This document shows, in pieces, positions 1 to 11,840 of a stretch of 64,000 bases of DNA. The stretch is from Rhizophagus clarus (Eukaryota; Glomeromycota; Glomeromycetes; Glomerales; Glomeraceae): NCBI GenBank assembly GCA_015698045.1, contig BLAL01000261.1:434001-498000 (forward strand), written 5' to 3'. The notes beneath the pieces are model-generated. The model was given only the letters and a program-made list of their open reading frames with translations. It did not search any database and was not told the DNA's origin. How positions within the stretch are numbered: the stretch's first letter is position 1; each line of letters begins with the position of its first letter. A program made the position numbers and the translations under genes.

Positions 1-1246
1 GCTGGGTTAAGGCAAGTGAAAGTTGGACAAGTGAAATAAAAAATAATACTATGCGGGTGGGTTCTGGCCGAAAAGCTTATTTTCCTGAAGCTGAGGCGAA
101 ATTATACAATTGGGTAATTGTGCAAAGGAAAAAGGCGCTAGCTGTAACTTTTGTGACTGTAAGACTTCAAATGTTTGAAATTTTGAGAGAACCGGATATG
201 GTAGCACTATATGGAGAATTAGCAAATAATTTTATGGCAACATTTCGATGGTTAACTGCATTTATGAAACGGCACAATTTGGCTTTGCGTAGACGTACAA
301 GAATATCCCAGAAACTTCCAGAACAATTGGAAGAATCATTGGAAAGTTTTTATCGATTTGTTATTCGTCTTAGGATAAAAAATTCTATTGAGATGTGTAA
401 TATCTTTAATATGGATGAAACACCAGTCTGGTTTGACATGGCTGGAAATTTCACCATTAATCAAAAGGGTGAGAAAACAGTTCATATTCGTGGGACAGGT
501 AACGAAAATAATCGGTTTACTGTTGTCTTAACATGCGCAGCAGGTAAAAATCTCCATTATTTATTTGATTGTTATAAAATGTAATTTTACTTAAATCTTT
601 TTTATTTACAGATGGAACAAAATTGCCGCCAATTTGCATTTTTAAAGGAAAGCAAATGCCGCGTGGTGAAAAGGCCCCTCCTGGTGTGATCGTATGGTTT
701 CAAGAAAGCGGATGGATGAATGCTGACTTGATGAAACATTACGTTAGTTACTTAAATCAGATAAGAATGTCAAGTGGCCAATCCAGACTTCCGGCTATGA
801 TGGTATACGATTCCTTTAGAGGGCATCTAGAGGAATCTGTTAAACAAAAATTTAAGGAAAATCATGTTGAACTTGCAGTAATCCCAGGTGGCTTAACAAG
901 TATTTGTCAACCACTCGATGTTGCCATTAATAAACCTTTTAAAGATAATCTTCGTAGAGAGTGGTACCATTGGATGAATAATGGTGGTGCTGGGTATACT
1001 CCTGCTGGAAATCTTCGACGTGCAAAAATAAGTGAGGTATGTGGGTGGGTCAAACGTTCTTGGAATAATGTTTCTGAAGAAATTATCATTCGTGCCTTTA
1101 AGAAGTGTGGTATATCAAATGCCTTAGATGGAACGGAAGATGATGAAATTTACAAAGAAATTGACGAAGTCCTTGATGAAATTCAAAATGAAATGGACAA
1201 TGATGTGGAGGAAGAAATGGAAATTATTGATTTGAATGATAGTTAA
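1..1246 (+). CDS. pogo/Tigger-type DDE transposase, 5'-partial, two exons in window
   Basis: The frame is open from the left edge (codons from base 3), so the N-terminal helix-turn-helix lies outside. Exon 1 runs to 543, a GT..AG intron occupies 544-611, and exon 2 starts at 612. Splicing joins TCAA to DGTKLPP, restoring the block typical of pogo/Tigger/CENP-B-like transposases. Catalytic signatures are NMDETPVWFD, VYDSFRGH and CQPLDVAINKPFK, giving a DDD-type triad. An acidic tail ends at TAA 1244-1246. The gene would cut and paste its own element. No internal stop is seen in the visible part, so this copy may still be coding; the left TIR cannot be checked. Family assignment is confident; activity is unknown. 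Confidence 0.9.
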
Positions 1247-1412
1247 ATTCTTTTATTTGTAAATATATATAATGTAATTTTGTTTTTTTGATAATATAAT
1301 AAAATTAATAAGTGGTCGGAGAGGTGCTTATTTTCAGTTTATGCTTGATATCGTGCAAAGTAAGGGGGGGTGCTTAATTTTGGTGGGTGCTTAATATTGG
1401 AAAAATACGGTA
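1247..1412 (+). mobile_element. 3' end of the pogo-type element: subterminal repeats and TIR
   Basis: Downstream of the transposase the heptamer GTGCTTA occurs three times (about 1323, 1369 and 1386), a pattern expected of transposase-binding subterminal repeats. The sequence then runs GGAAAAATACGG and ends at a TA (1411-1412), as expected for pogo-family insertions. The other end lies outside the window, so the terminus is inferred from one side only. Confidence 0.6.
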
Positions 1413-2199
1413 TACAAAATACACAAATATATCAGCTATGGAGATATTCATTTCATTTCTGATTAGTTCCAAATTTAGGAACAGACATGTTTATCTAGAT
1501 TTATTTGCAGGTGAAAAATCAATGAACCGAAACGACTTTAATGATGCTAGCATGCATTTTTTTCCATTTTCTAAATTACTGTTTATATTGACTATTGTTG
1601 ATTAAGGAGATGATGCTTTTTGATTATAGTTGTATTGATTTTGATTATTAAAAAATAAATTGTATCATTTTTGATTATTAAAAAAACTTCTCATCCATAT
1701 GTTATTATTACACTGGTTAATAATAATTTGCGCAATATCTTAGAAAATTATTTTCACATGTTAATTTAAAATACTAAAGGGTATTGTTTCTTTTTAATCA
1801 ACATATATTTTCATACTTTCAACTAATTATTTTTATAATTTTTACTAATAAAGTTAATAAATAGATAAATACAATAAATACACTATTGTCTAAAATAAAA
1901 AATGCGTAACACGTCTTAATATTTTTCATTTTGATATTTATTAAAAAAGTGTGAAAGTTGTAAGATATTATTGTATTTGATTTTTTTTTTTATTATTATT
2001 AGAAAGGAGCGAGACGCGTGAGATGTACTTGATATTTATTACTAAAAAGGTATAGAAAATTCTCTTCACAAGTTAACTCAAGAGCTCCATGCCCATTAAG
2101 TAACTTTAATTGATCTCCATTTAGTTTTCAAAGTTTCCAAAAAAAAAAAAACTGCTAAATCTATTAAACCAGTTAATATTAAACAGTGTAAATGTGTAA
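1413..2199. other. AT-rich intergenic, no gene seen
   Basis: Only short AT-rich frames without recognisable protein content are present. Homopolymer A and T tracts are common. I see no tRNA cloverleaf or conserved exon. Confidence 0.5.
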
Positions 2200-2201
2200 T
2201 A

Positions 2202-2310
2202 GTTCCGAAATTAAACAACCCCGAAAATAAGCAACCCTGGCCCGCATTATTGTGATTTGACCAGAATTATGACCACTTTGACTGGAATCAAGGTTGTTTA
2301 ATTACGGAAC
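2202..2310. mobile_element. 109-bp MITE with GTTCCG TIRs and TA duplication
   Basis: The ends are near-perfect inverted repeats (GTTCCGAAATTAAACAA against the complement of TTGTTTAATTACGGAAC, one mismatch). TA dinucleotides lie directly outside both ends (2200-2201 and 2311-2312). A TA target and lack of coding capacity fit a non-autonomous Tc1/mariner- or pogo-type MITE. Confidence 0.75.
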
Positions 2311-2311
2311 T

Positions 2312-3129
2312 ATATGGTAATAATAATGGCGCAAACATGCCACAAAAAAAGTTTAAAAACGATCCAGTTTTTTTTTTAATAATCAAACGGTACAACAGTT
2401 AGTATAACTAAACTTTTTATAGTAAAAAGCATCACCAAAATGATATATTAGCGTTAAACATATTATAGAAAAAAACATAAGCCTCACGAGCATCACGTGA
2501 TATAATATTAATAATGACCGCAGCACAACCGCAATTCGATCAATTAAAGTTTAAGCCTTTCTCGCTCTTTCATTTTCCCTTTAACGTCAAATAAATATTG
2601 CGATAAATCTTAAATCTTACTTTTATTATAAGTTATAAATGATAATGCACATTTGTTTTTTGGTTGATGAAGGAAAAAACGCGTATCTTTACTGAAGAAT
2701 TTTTTAATAACTTGATAAATTTGTATTAAAATAATAACAAAATAACAGACAGACTATATTCTTTTAATTTTACCTATTTAGATTTGTTGGCTCAAAATAA
2801 TTTTCCACTAATAAATTTAACCCATTTTCTTTCTTTTATAATTTACGTACGATATAACAAAGATTTGTATTATGTCGACATAATAATTATTAATAATAAA
2901 CTTGGATTTACCGATGCAAAGATGGAAGTTTTACTCAAATAAATTTTAGATGATAATAAATCTGAAGGAATTTACTGGTTCTGGAAGATTTTTGAAGGTT
3001 AAAAGTCGGGTTGGTTTTAATACTTTCAGACTTATTTTCATTTAATCTCTTTTCAATTTGTTTTCCTTAATTTTTATTATAATCTTCCATTTGAGAATAA
3101 ATTTCATTATTACTATCAACTTCTTCCTC
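2312..3129. other. AT-rich intergenic, no gene seen
   Basis: No open frame of note, no RNA gene and no repeat with clear ends was recognised here. Confidence 0.4.
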
Positions 3130-3700
3130 ATTTTTTTATTATTTGATATACTTCTTTAGAAGTTGGTCTATTTTCTGCTTTAGCATTTCAAATTCTGGAA
3201 TTGTTGGTCTAAATCCTTTACATATTTTAACAGCTAAATATTCATAATGAGGATGAGTTCTTGTATAACTTCTGGTGCCATTACAAATAATAATCTAAAG
3301 CTATTGTATACTCTTTAGTATTTGGATCTTGAGTTATTCCAAAACATCAAACAATACCCTCAAAATAAATCTGAAGGTGAAATTTAATCTAGCAAAATAT
3401 TTAAACAAAATTTAAAATGACTGTAATGCAAAATAAGAATTTCTTATATTACCTCATTTAAAAATTCTATACTAATTTTAAAAGAATTATCCAAACTTTT
3501 TAATACAGCTTTATAATCTGTATTCAATCCATTTTTGATTCCAATAGTATATATATAAATTTTACCAAAATCTCCTCTTGTAATATAAGTAACATTTTGA
3601 AATTATCAAAAAGTATCCATTCAAGATATCTTTATTTCTACTAGTTCATTTTTTTTAAATTTTCTCAAGTTTTTTAGCATTATAAGATTTGATACTATTT
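3130..3700 (-). pseudogene. Protein kinase pseudogene lacking its catalytic core
   Basis: Read on the minus strand, pieces of a kinase domain appear in order: a glycine-loop-like GDFGKIY (about 3556-3576), AVLKSLDNS resembling the VALK lysine strand, FLNE of helix C, then GITQDPNTKEYTI of the hinge-side strands. The sequence then jumps almost at once to APEVIQ (about 3270), followed by ICKGFRPTIPEF and ENRPTSKEV (about 3147-3175). The HRD catalytic loop and DFG motif expected between hinge and APE are absent, a loss of roughly 100 residues. Frameshifts and stops separate the pieces. The order and wording match the large kinase-like family I recall from Rhizophagus. The gene is dead; no function is expected. 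Confidence 0.8.
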
Positions 3701-3839
3701 TTCTCCTGTTTCACATTTTAGCATATACTATATACTTCTTTTCTTTTTTTTAATTTATCAATATAAATTTATCTCAATTAAATCAATAAATAAAATTGTA
3801 ACATAATGCTTTTAAATTAAATAGAATATTATACCTTTG

Positions 3840-4910
3840 AAATACCAGTCCGTCTCTAAAGAGTTCTGGACCTAAAAAATATAAAATAAACAAATATTAG
3901 TAATATTTGTTTAAATAAAACAAAAAAAAAATAAAAAATTTTGAAGATATTTTACTTTTGAAATATCATAGTCCATCTTTAAAGGAATTCTGAACCTAAA
4001 AAAAGAAAATGAACATTAGTTAACATTTGTTGAAATTAAAGTAAAAAAATTTTTTTTTACTTAATGGTCCTTCTCGAAATGGAATTCCAGGCCTAAAAAA
4101 AGAAGAAAAGTGAAACGTTACTAACATTTCGCAAAAAAAATAAATTTTTTTTTTTTACTTAGTGTCCACCTCAAAATAGAGTTCTGGATCTAAAAAAAAG
4201 AAAAAAAAATTGAATGTTTGTTAACATTCACTAAGTAAAAATAAAATAACCAAATATTTTTTTTCAAAGTTATCTTTGAAATGAAGTCCAAGGCCACATG
4301 TTTGGTATTCTGGACTACAAAAGTAATAAACAAAATTAAAAAAAAATCAAATGTTAATATTAACGTTTGTTAAATTAAATTAATAAAAAAAAATTCAGAG
4401 TTGTACTTTGGCTTTCAGATCTAAAAAAAATTAAAATCGAACGTTAATATTAATGTTCGTTAAATTAAAATAAAAAAAAAAGTCTGGAGCTATACCTCAA
4501 CTTCCAGACCTAAAAAAAATTAAAATCGAATGTTCGTTAAATAATCATTTTTTTTCAAAGGTAACCTTAGAAATGGTCTGGAACTCGTACCTTTAGTGTT
4601 CTGGACTTAGAAAGATAAAAATGAATGTTTAATAAAGTTCGTTAAATAATTAATAAAAAATATTTTCTGAAGTTTACTTTTGAAATTGGTCAGAATTATT
4701 AAGCCTTCAGCTCTTTGGACTTACAAAATATAAAACAAGCGTTAGCTAACACTCGTTAAAGTAAACTAATAAAAAAAAAATTTTTTTTTAAAGGTTAACT
4801 TTGAAATTAAGTTCAAAACCCATACCTTTGGTGTTCTAGACTTACAAAAAAAAGGAAAAACAAGTATTAGTCAATGCTCGTTAAATAATAATATTTAAAA
4901 ATACTTTTAA
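3840..4910 (-). repeat. Tandem array A, about ten units of 90-120 bp, exon-like on the minus strand
   Basis: Units recur near 3845, 3970, 4065, 4165, 4270, 4400, 4490, 4575, 4690 and 4805. Each has a conserved core (minus-strand sense starting GTCCAGAA or GTCTGGAA) right after a poly-T tract ending in AG or GTAAG, and most cores are followed by GTAT or GTAA. Between cores sits a short imperfect palindrome of the type AACGTTAATATTAACGTT. The units therefore resemble 15-40-nt exons separated by short introns. No long frame crosses them. Confidence 0.7.
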
Positions 4911-5055
4911 TATCCAAAAGAACTAGCAAAAATAGGTAGGAGAAAAGTTCTACAAAAAAAAACTTTTTTAATCTAATGTTCCTACAAAGTTTCAAAGCTT
5001 AAAAAAAATTTCAATTTTTTTTAATACCTTAACAGATTATTTCTTTAAATTAAAG

Positions 5056-6735
5056 CCCTATAAAAAAACTGGATACGTTTTTAATAAGATTTTTATACGA
5101 TTTTTTTCCTTAGAAATAACGTATCACAATAGACCGTTGAAAAGATACGGAAAATTGCACAATTCCGTATCACTATAAATATGGTTTGGATACGGAATTT
5201 GCATGGAATGCATATGGAATTTACATGATTTAATCACTGTTTTACCATGAAATTTATATTATTGCTTATTAAATTTACTGTTTATATTATGATTTATTAC
5301 AATTTATTACTAGACTTTATTTACATAAATTTAATTTTATTTATTAAATCAAAAAATAAAAAATAAAATAAAACACAAATATATTATGAATAGTTTATTC
5401 CTATCAAACCAATTATTGCAAACCAAACAAAAAGAAACATTAATACTATTACTACTGATATTTCTTTAAGAAATTTGATTTTTTTTAAGAAATCAAAAGT
5501 CTCCAGGAGCACTTAGTCCAAAGAAATAACCTATTCCTTCAAAATAAATGAAAAAAGACACTAGTACGTTTCTTTAACTCAATTAGACCAACGCTTCCCT
5601 ATTGTGCCTATAATTCTGGATTCGTCCAAGTCATCAGGAGTCAGACAACCTAAAAGCAAAAAAAAAAGAAATATAAGCTCTGCCTATATAGTACCTGCAA
5701 TCATCCAAGTCTCCAAACGTCCAGTTCCTACCTGACTTACAAAAAAAAAGTACTTTAAAATTGACCCGCAATAAGAAAAAAGAAACCAAACAGCCAGAAA
5801 AAAATCTGATCTACAAAATAAAAGAATAAAAATAAATAAAAAAGAAAGGATAGTGAGATGGAAGTAAAAAAGTAAAATAAATAAAAAAATTTTTTTTTTT
5901 TTTGAAAAAGGAATAACGAAGTTAGGGAAGGACATAAAAAAAGATTTTTAAGGGGATGACAAAGTTAGAAAAATAATGTAGAAGGTAACTTACATAACCC
6001 AGCTTATAGGAACCTCTCTTTTTAAATTAGAGACTCGGGAAATACTTGCACTAAATAAGGCTTTTTATTCCCCAGTCCTGACAAATTTCATGTCAGTAGT
6101 CGCGGTTAGTCCATCTTTAACCTCTAACCTATGCTGCCAGAGGAGAACATTCAGAAATAATTCAGTAAAAAAGGGGGCAAAAATAAATTTTTTTTTAAAA
6201 AGAAGAGAGGGTAATGAATGGGAATAAAAGAATAAAACCAAAAAAAATTTTTTTTTTTTTTTTTTAAAGAGGGTAACGAAGTTAGAAAAATAAAGGAAAA
6301 GAAGTTTTTAAAAGAAGAGTAGCAAGTAAGAATAAAAAAGAGGAGCAACAAATAAAAGAAAAAAGGAGTTTTTTTTTAAAAAAAAAAAAAATAGCGAAAT
6401 AAAAAATCAGGGAGAGGAAGACAGGAAGACAGGGTGGAAGATCAAAGCTGGGTTTATATAAACAAAAAACGTATCATAACAAAAATCATGTGATCACATG
6501 TTATTATAATGATAAAATTGATAAAATCATTATTTAAAAAAAACAAGTTCAAAAATTCCGTATACAATCCGTATATATTAATTTTTCCGCATACATTCCA
6601 TATGCACTAATTTTTTAAAAAACATTCTAAAATGAATTACGTATTAAATATACAGAATTATTATACGGAATTGGTAAAAACGTATATCAAATGTTTATAA
6701 AACGTATCCTTTCCGTATACAGATTTCTTATAGGG
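5056..6735. mobile_element. 1.7-kb non-coding TIR element (CCCTATAA ends)
   Basis: The left end reads CCCTATAAAAAAACTGGATACG and the right end is its imperfect complement (CGTATACAGATTTCTTATAGGG). The interior near both ends repeats GATACGG/CCGTATA motifs. A/T-rich filler, and on the minus strand two exon-like blocks near 5590-5730 similar to array C cores, occupy the middle. No protein coding frame is credible. A target duplication was not resolved, so the superfamily is open. Confidence 0.6.
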
Positions 6736-6959
6736 AAGAAGTTAAAAAAAATCATTTCTTTAAAAAGTATTAAAAAAGATTATTTTTTAAAGCACTGTGA
6801 AAAAAAATTTAAGTGTTGAGACAAATAGGAAGTGCAAAGTTTGTTGAAATAAAAAAAAAAGTTTGTGTAAATAAAAGAGAGAAATATGAAGATCTCAAGA
6901 TTTTTGTACGAAATGTTTTAAAATCTGCAATTTTAAAGATTATCAGAATTTTTATAAAA

Positions 6960-7160
6960 AAATCTACATTCGGATAAATTCTGTACAAATTCTGTACAAA
7001 ATTAAATTCTGTACAAATTCAAACGAATTCTGTACAATTCTCTTAATAAATATATATAAAAGGTCATCATAAAGTATACACCACTACAAATTCCATACAA
7101 ATTCTATACAAAGTTGTACAAAACCTGTACAAATAATGTATAATTACTTTTTATAGGGCA
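6960..7160. repeat. Cluster of AATTCTGTACAAATTC-type palindromic repeats
   Basis: TGTACAAATTC or its complement occurs at least six times, in both orientations. The cluster ends with TTTTTATAGGG, the same terminal motif as the element at 5056-6735, so it may be a short relative of that element whose left end has decayed. Confidence 0.5.
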
Positions 7161-7189
7161 AATATTATTGGATTATTGGATGTACTAAT

Positions 7190-7488
7190 AAGACCCTGAA
7201 TTATATATAAATAGGTCAAGGGTTAAATTTGCTCATTGATCATATAAAATTTTTAAAAAGTTGCTTATTTTAGGGGTATTTTTAAAAATTTATTATTCTA
7301 TATACCTCTGTATTTAACAAATCTACTAATTGGATTTTAATAAAATATATATCATTAGATTCGTCTTAATGAGACAAATCTAATGATATAAATTTTATTT
7401 TGATAATATTAATATTGACCAAGATATCCTAAATTAAAAATTTTATTATACATTATATCTGACCTAAATGAGAGATGTTTGGGGTCCT
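7190..7488. mobile_element. hAT-type MITE, copy 1 (299 bp)
   Basis: The element is flanked by a perfect 8-bp direct repeat GTACTAAT (7182-7189 and 7489-7496). Its ends read AAGACCC and GGGGTCCT. It is collinear with copies at 11495-11794 (inverted) and 22445-22744. The 8-bp duplication indicates the hAT superfamily; there is no coding capacity. Confidence 0.85.
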
Positions 7489-7514
7489 GTACTAATTATA
7501 AACCTCAAGAAAAA

Positions 7515-8480
7515 TGACATAGATATATAGAAATTGATACTCAAAAAATTGATATTGATTTATTATGCAAATTATTTAATAGTGAAATTAGTATTGAGAT
7601 AGTATATTTTATTGGATTTTAATTTTATTAATTAATTAATTTTTTTTTTTATTTAAAGATGAAATACAATATAAATCAAGGTTCTACTATTATTTCAAAA
7701 AATTCTAAAACAAAAAAAATGTGATATATTCTTTATATATTAATAATTAATTAACTAAATATATTTATTTATTATACTAATTTATTTTTAAGCTTATATT
7801 CATCAATATAATGGTAATATTATGCAAGATAAAATTATAGATAAACTATGTAACGTTAAAATATATATGATTATTCCCAATGATCTACAAGAATGCGTTC
7901 ATTTGTATTAGAATAAATAATGATTAAAGAAGCAATTGAAAATGATGATGTAGTAACATCTGAATCAATAATCCAAGATAATACTAAAAATAATCAGTTG
8001 CTTATCTTTGAAATAATTAATTAAAACTTACAATTATTTTTAAGAAATATGCTAAAAACATATTTTAATAAGAAAACTTTTCAAGAGATTTATATGCCAT
8101 TAAATAATATTGATAAATTATTTTATCTTATTGCAAAAATATACAAAATCCTATATCCTTTTGAACAATATATTTTAGAAGTTTTTCAAAGTATATATAG
8201 TAAACAATTTGATCTTTGCAATTATGTTCATAAAATTGGTAAGCTTTTTATTTTATTTAATTTGATTATTACAACAATTTAATTCAATTATCAATTTTTG
8301 TTTAGATTTTTTTGGAGATGGACTTATTCTTGTTATATATATGCTTAAAAAACAAGCACAATTATTATAACATTTTGAATGTTTTCAGATTAATTTATCA
8401 TTTAAATATGTTAAAGGTGATATTAATGAGTTTGAGATAAACTTATATGATGACTATTACAATTTAAGTAAACATATGAG
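7515..8480 (+). pseudogene. Mutator-like (MULE) transposase, N-terminal half, decayed
   Basis: Fragments in order: IDIDLLCKLFNSEISIEI (about 7535-7600), a piece after a splice-like TTTAAAG reading DEIQYKSRFYYYF (from 7659), AYIHQYNGNIMQDKIID (from about 7794), the open stretch 8049-8245 with YFNKKTFQEIYMPLNN, and after an intron (about 8243-8306) FFGDGLILVIYMLKKQAQ and FQINLSFKYVKGDINEFEINLYDD. This is the N-terminal region leading to the first catalytic Asp of MULE DDE domains; here FQIDLSF reads FQINLSF, so that Asp appears lost. Several stops and frameshifts occur. Homology breaks off near 8480. The C-terminal half of such a gene lies on the same strand at 15099-16200. Confidence 0.7.
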
Positions 8481-10489
8481 CCAATCAGCAGAATTAACGA
8501 AATTAACCTAAACTAAGGAATTTGACGTTAATTTAATAAAAAATAAGTTTCACAAGTTTCACAAAAATGGTTACATTTGTGCTACATGATCATATGACAC
8601 ATGATATCAAGAAATTACTTCAACAAAGTAGCGTTAAAAAATTTTTTTCTTTTGTGAACTTCCTATTGAACTTCCCATCAACTCCCCATCAACTTTCTCA
8701 CCAAAGTAAGTTGAGAATTTTTGCAAGTATACCAGTAGTTATTTTACATTGTATACAACTTGCAGCTATTTTTTTTTATTTTTTTTTTATTTTTTTTTTT
8801 ATAGTTTATAAAAAAATCTTGTATAAACAGCAAAATTATTCAAAAAAAATCTTTAAATAAATAAATAGCTCTGTATTAATAATGATATTTTAACAAATTT
8901 AAATTATGTATTGAATAGTTTTTTATTAAAATCTATTTGATATTTGTTATTAATTATTTTTAAATTAATTTTTTTTTGTTAAATTGTTAAATATTCTGAA
9001 ATTTTATTTCTTTTTTTTAATGGACTAATTTTATAATATTTTTTTCCTTTTTTTTTAGAAATTTCTTCTACTGGACTCAGATTAAAAAAGGTAAATTTTT
9101 GGGGAGGGATCTTAAAAGGTTATTTACTTATTTTTTTATATTTTTTGATTATTTTTTCTTATGTGAGAACAGTTTTGATCAATTTTAATCAGTACTGCAC
9201 CACACAACTGATGATTGGCAAATTCTGCAAATCGGCGAATATGATAAATATTAAGTATTTTTCAAGAAAATTAATGAAATTTATTAATATTATTTATTTA
9301 GTTTTATCTTACTATTAGATTTATACAAATATAAAATCTTCAGAAGATTATTACTGCTTATTTATAACTTTGTTTGATATTATCAAACAATTAACTAGAA
9401 CCTATTTAGGTTAAGCATATTCATGGTAATGGGTGGAATTGTATTGTAAAAGATTTGCTATGAAAAATAAACCATCTTATCAGTAAAATAATACTACGTC
9501 ACGCTGGTTTCTTATAACAAACTCTTAATATGCTTGGTTTAGATTTGACAATTTCTCTTAACATTTCTTTTATTTTTAAAATATATCCTTGCTTCTAGCA
9601 GAGAGATCTTGCTTATGCCTTTTTCATGTATAGTGAGCACACTTCATATCATAAACTTATTCTTATTATTAGGCAGACACATTAAGCTTTTAATCATATT
9701 CTTTTTCATATATAATTTATTCTTTACTCTTTTATATATATTTTCCTTAAATTTCATTTTAAGAGAGCTTATACCATAACTTTTCTTTACACTTTAATTT
9801 TCAAATAAGCATAACTTTATATCTTATTTAACATATCCATATACACCGATCCTTGGAATTAGTTTAAATTAAAAATTTTTAATAAAAAATTAGTAAACAG
9901 TGCAAAATACGATTGTATTACACATTCATCTTATCAATCTTATGTAGAATAATCAGAAAATAAAAAAATTTTTTACAACTCATGCTTAAAAATTAAAGTA
10001 ATAACGACTTTTTATAACCCATCAACTATTTTAAGAACCCAACACTTTTTACACCAGTTGCAAATAAAAGTTTTGTGAATACAATAGTAGTTATTTGCAG
10101 TTGTTAATGATATTATTTATTCTTCAAAAGCTTTTTCATGATGTAAAATAATTAAATAAGGTAGTAAGAATAACCGGGTTTCATATGAATTTGCTATAAT
10201 ATTTAAAAAATTTTGAAAATAAAGAAATAACCAAAATTTTCATTATCTTTTATTAATTTTTAATTTTAAAAATTTTGTTTTTAAAATATGGAGACAAAGA
10301 ATCTTCCTTTATATCATTTACCGATGATGATTTTAAAATTAACAATGATTTTAAAACTCATGCAGACTCCTCTTAGGGAAATCACTTAACCGACATTGAA
10401 ATCTCATGATATTTAAATCCACCAGTATCCCTTTTAGTTAGATGATCGTTATCACAGAGCCTTGCGAATGCTGTAATCTCCTTGACCAT
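8481..10489. other. AT-rich intergenic, no gene seen
   Basis: Contains long poly-T stretches (8770-8810, 9010-9060). The longest frame (8567-8860) is low-complexity Phe-rich and is not accepted as a gene. If the two MULE halves were once one element, this stretch is part of what separates them. Confidence 0.4.
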
Positions 10490-11840
10490 ATACTTTTGAC
10501 CTCAATTGTCCTTAATTCCAAAAATCCAGTCATACTTTTTGTCTGGCAACACTACAAAAAAGAAAAAAAAATTATTAATTAATTAATTAAATAAAAAAAC
10601 TAACAAAAAACATCACTCCAACCCTTCCTTACCTTAATTCCAATAGTCCGGTCATGCTTTTCATCTGGTAAAACTACGAGATGAAACTACGAAAAAGAAA
10701 AAAATAAATAATTAATTAATTAAATAAAAAAAAACAACAAAAAACATCTCCCCAACCCTCTCTTACCTTAATTCCAATAGTCCGGTTATGCTTTTCGTCT
10801 GGCAACACTACAAAAAAGAAAAAAAATAATAATAATTAATTAATTAAATAAAAAAACAACGAAAAGTATCTCCCCAATACTTTCTTACCTTAATTGTCCT
10901 TAATTCCAAAAGTCTTTTTGTCTGGCAACACTACAAAAAAGAAAAAAGAAAAAAAAAATAGTTAAATAAAAAAAATTTGAAAAACACCACCCCAACCCTC
11001 CCTTATTCTAATTCCAATAGTTCGGTCGTGCTTTTCGTCTGGCAATACTACAAAAAAGAAAAAAAAAATAATTAATTAATTAAATAAAAAAAAAACTGAA
11101 AAATACCACCCTAATCCCCCCTTATATTAATTCCAATAGTCTAGTCATGCTTTTCGTTCAGCAACACTACAAAAAGAAAAAAGAAAAAAAGAATAATTAA
11201 TTAAATAAAAAAAAACTGAAAAATACCACCCCAACCCTCCCTTACCTTAATTCAAATAGTTCAGTCATGCTTTTTGTCTGGCAACATTACAAAAAAAAAA
11301 AAATAATTAATTAAATAAAAAAAAACTGAAAAACACCACCTCAACGTTCCCTTACCTTAATTCTAATAGTCTGATGGTACTTTTTGTCTGGCAACACTAC
11401 AAAAAAGAAAAAAAAATAACTAATTAATTAAATAAAAAAAACTAACGAAAATACCTTCCAAACCCTCTCTTACCTTAATTCCAATAGTCTGGTCAGGACC
11501 CCAAATATCTCTCATTTAGGTCAGATATGATGTATAGTAAAATTTTCAATTTAGGATATCTTGGTCAATATTAATGCTATCAAAATAAAATTTATATCAT
11601 TAGATTCATCTCATTAAGATGAATCTAATGATATAAATTTCATTAAAATCCAATTAATAGATTTTTTAAATACAGAGGTATGTAGGATAAGAAATTTTTA
11701 AAAATACCCCTAAAATAAGCAACTTTTTAAAAATTTTATATGATCAATAAGCAAACCCAACCCCCTGACCTATTTATATATAGTTTGGGATCCTGTCTGG
11801 TCATGCTTTTCATCTGGTAACATCACAAAAAAAAAAAATT
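10490..11840 (-). repeat. Tandem array B, nine units of about 105-125 bp with splice-like borders
   Basis: On the minus strand each unit has a 41-nt core beginning TGTTGCCAGAC and ending GGAATTAAG. It is preceded by a pyrimidine tract ending TTTTTTGTAG and, in six of eight comparable units, followed by GTAAG. Cores lie near 10500, 10640, 10760, 10890, 11000, 11120, 11240, 11350 and 11475, the last split by a MITE. The 60-75 nt between cores contains TTAATTAATT, poly-A/T and a GGTTGGGG-like motif. So the units read like exon plus short intron. Forty-one is not a multiple of three and no frame survives more than one or two units, so protein coding is unlikely. Confidence 0.8.
11495..11794. mobile_element. 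hAT-type MITE, copy 2 (300 bp), inserted in array B
   Basis: The ends AGGACCCC and GGGATCCT are flanked by a perfect 8-bp duplication GTCTGGTC (11487-11494 and 11795-11802). GTCTGGTC is part of the array B core, so the target is known exactly. Orientation is opposite to copies 1 and 3. Confidence 0.92.

Noticed and set aside
907-1089. Minus-strand frame under the pogo transposase
   Set aside because: Shadow of a well-supported plus-strand exon.
5684-6351. Minus-strand Phe-rich frames inside the 1.7-kb TIR element
   Set aside because: Compositional frames from A-rich sequence.
8567-8860. 97-residue frame
   Set aside because: Hydrophobic run comes from poly-T; no family resemblance, no splice or start context.
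10490-11500. CRISPR-like pattern of repeats and spacers
   Set aside because: Eukaryotic context; the spacers are similar to each other and AT-rich, so these are ordinary tandem units.
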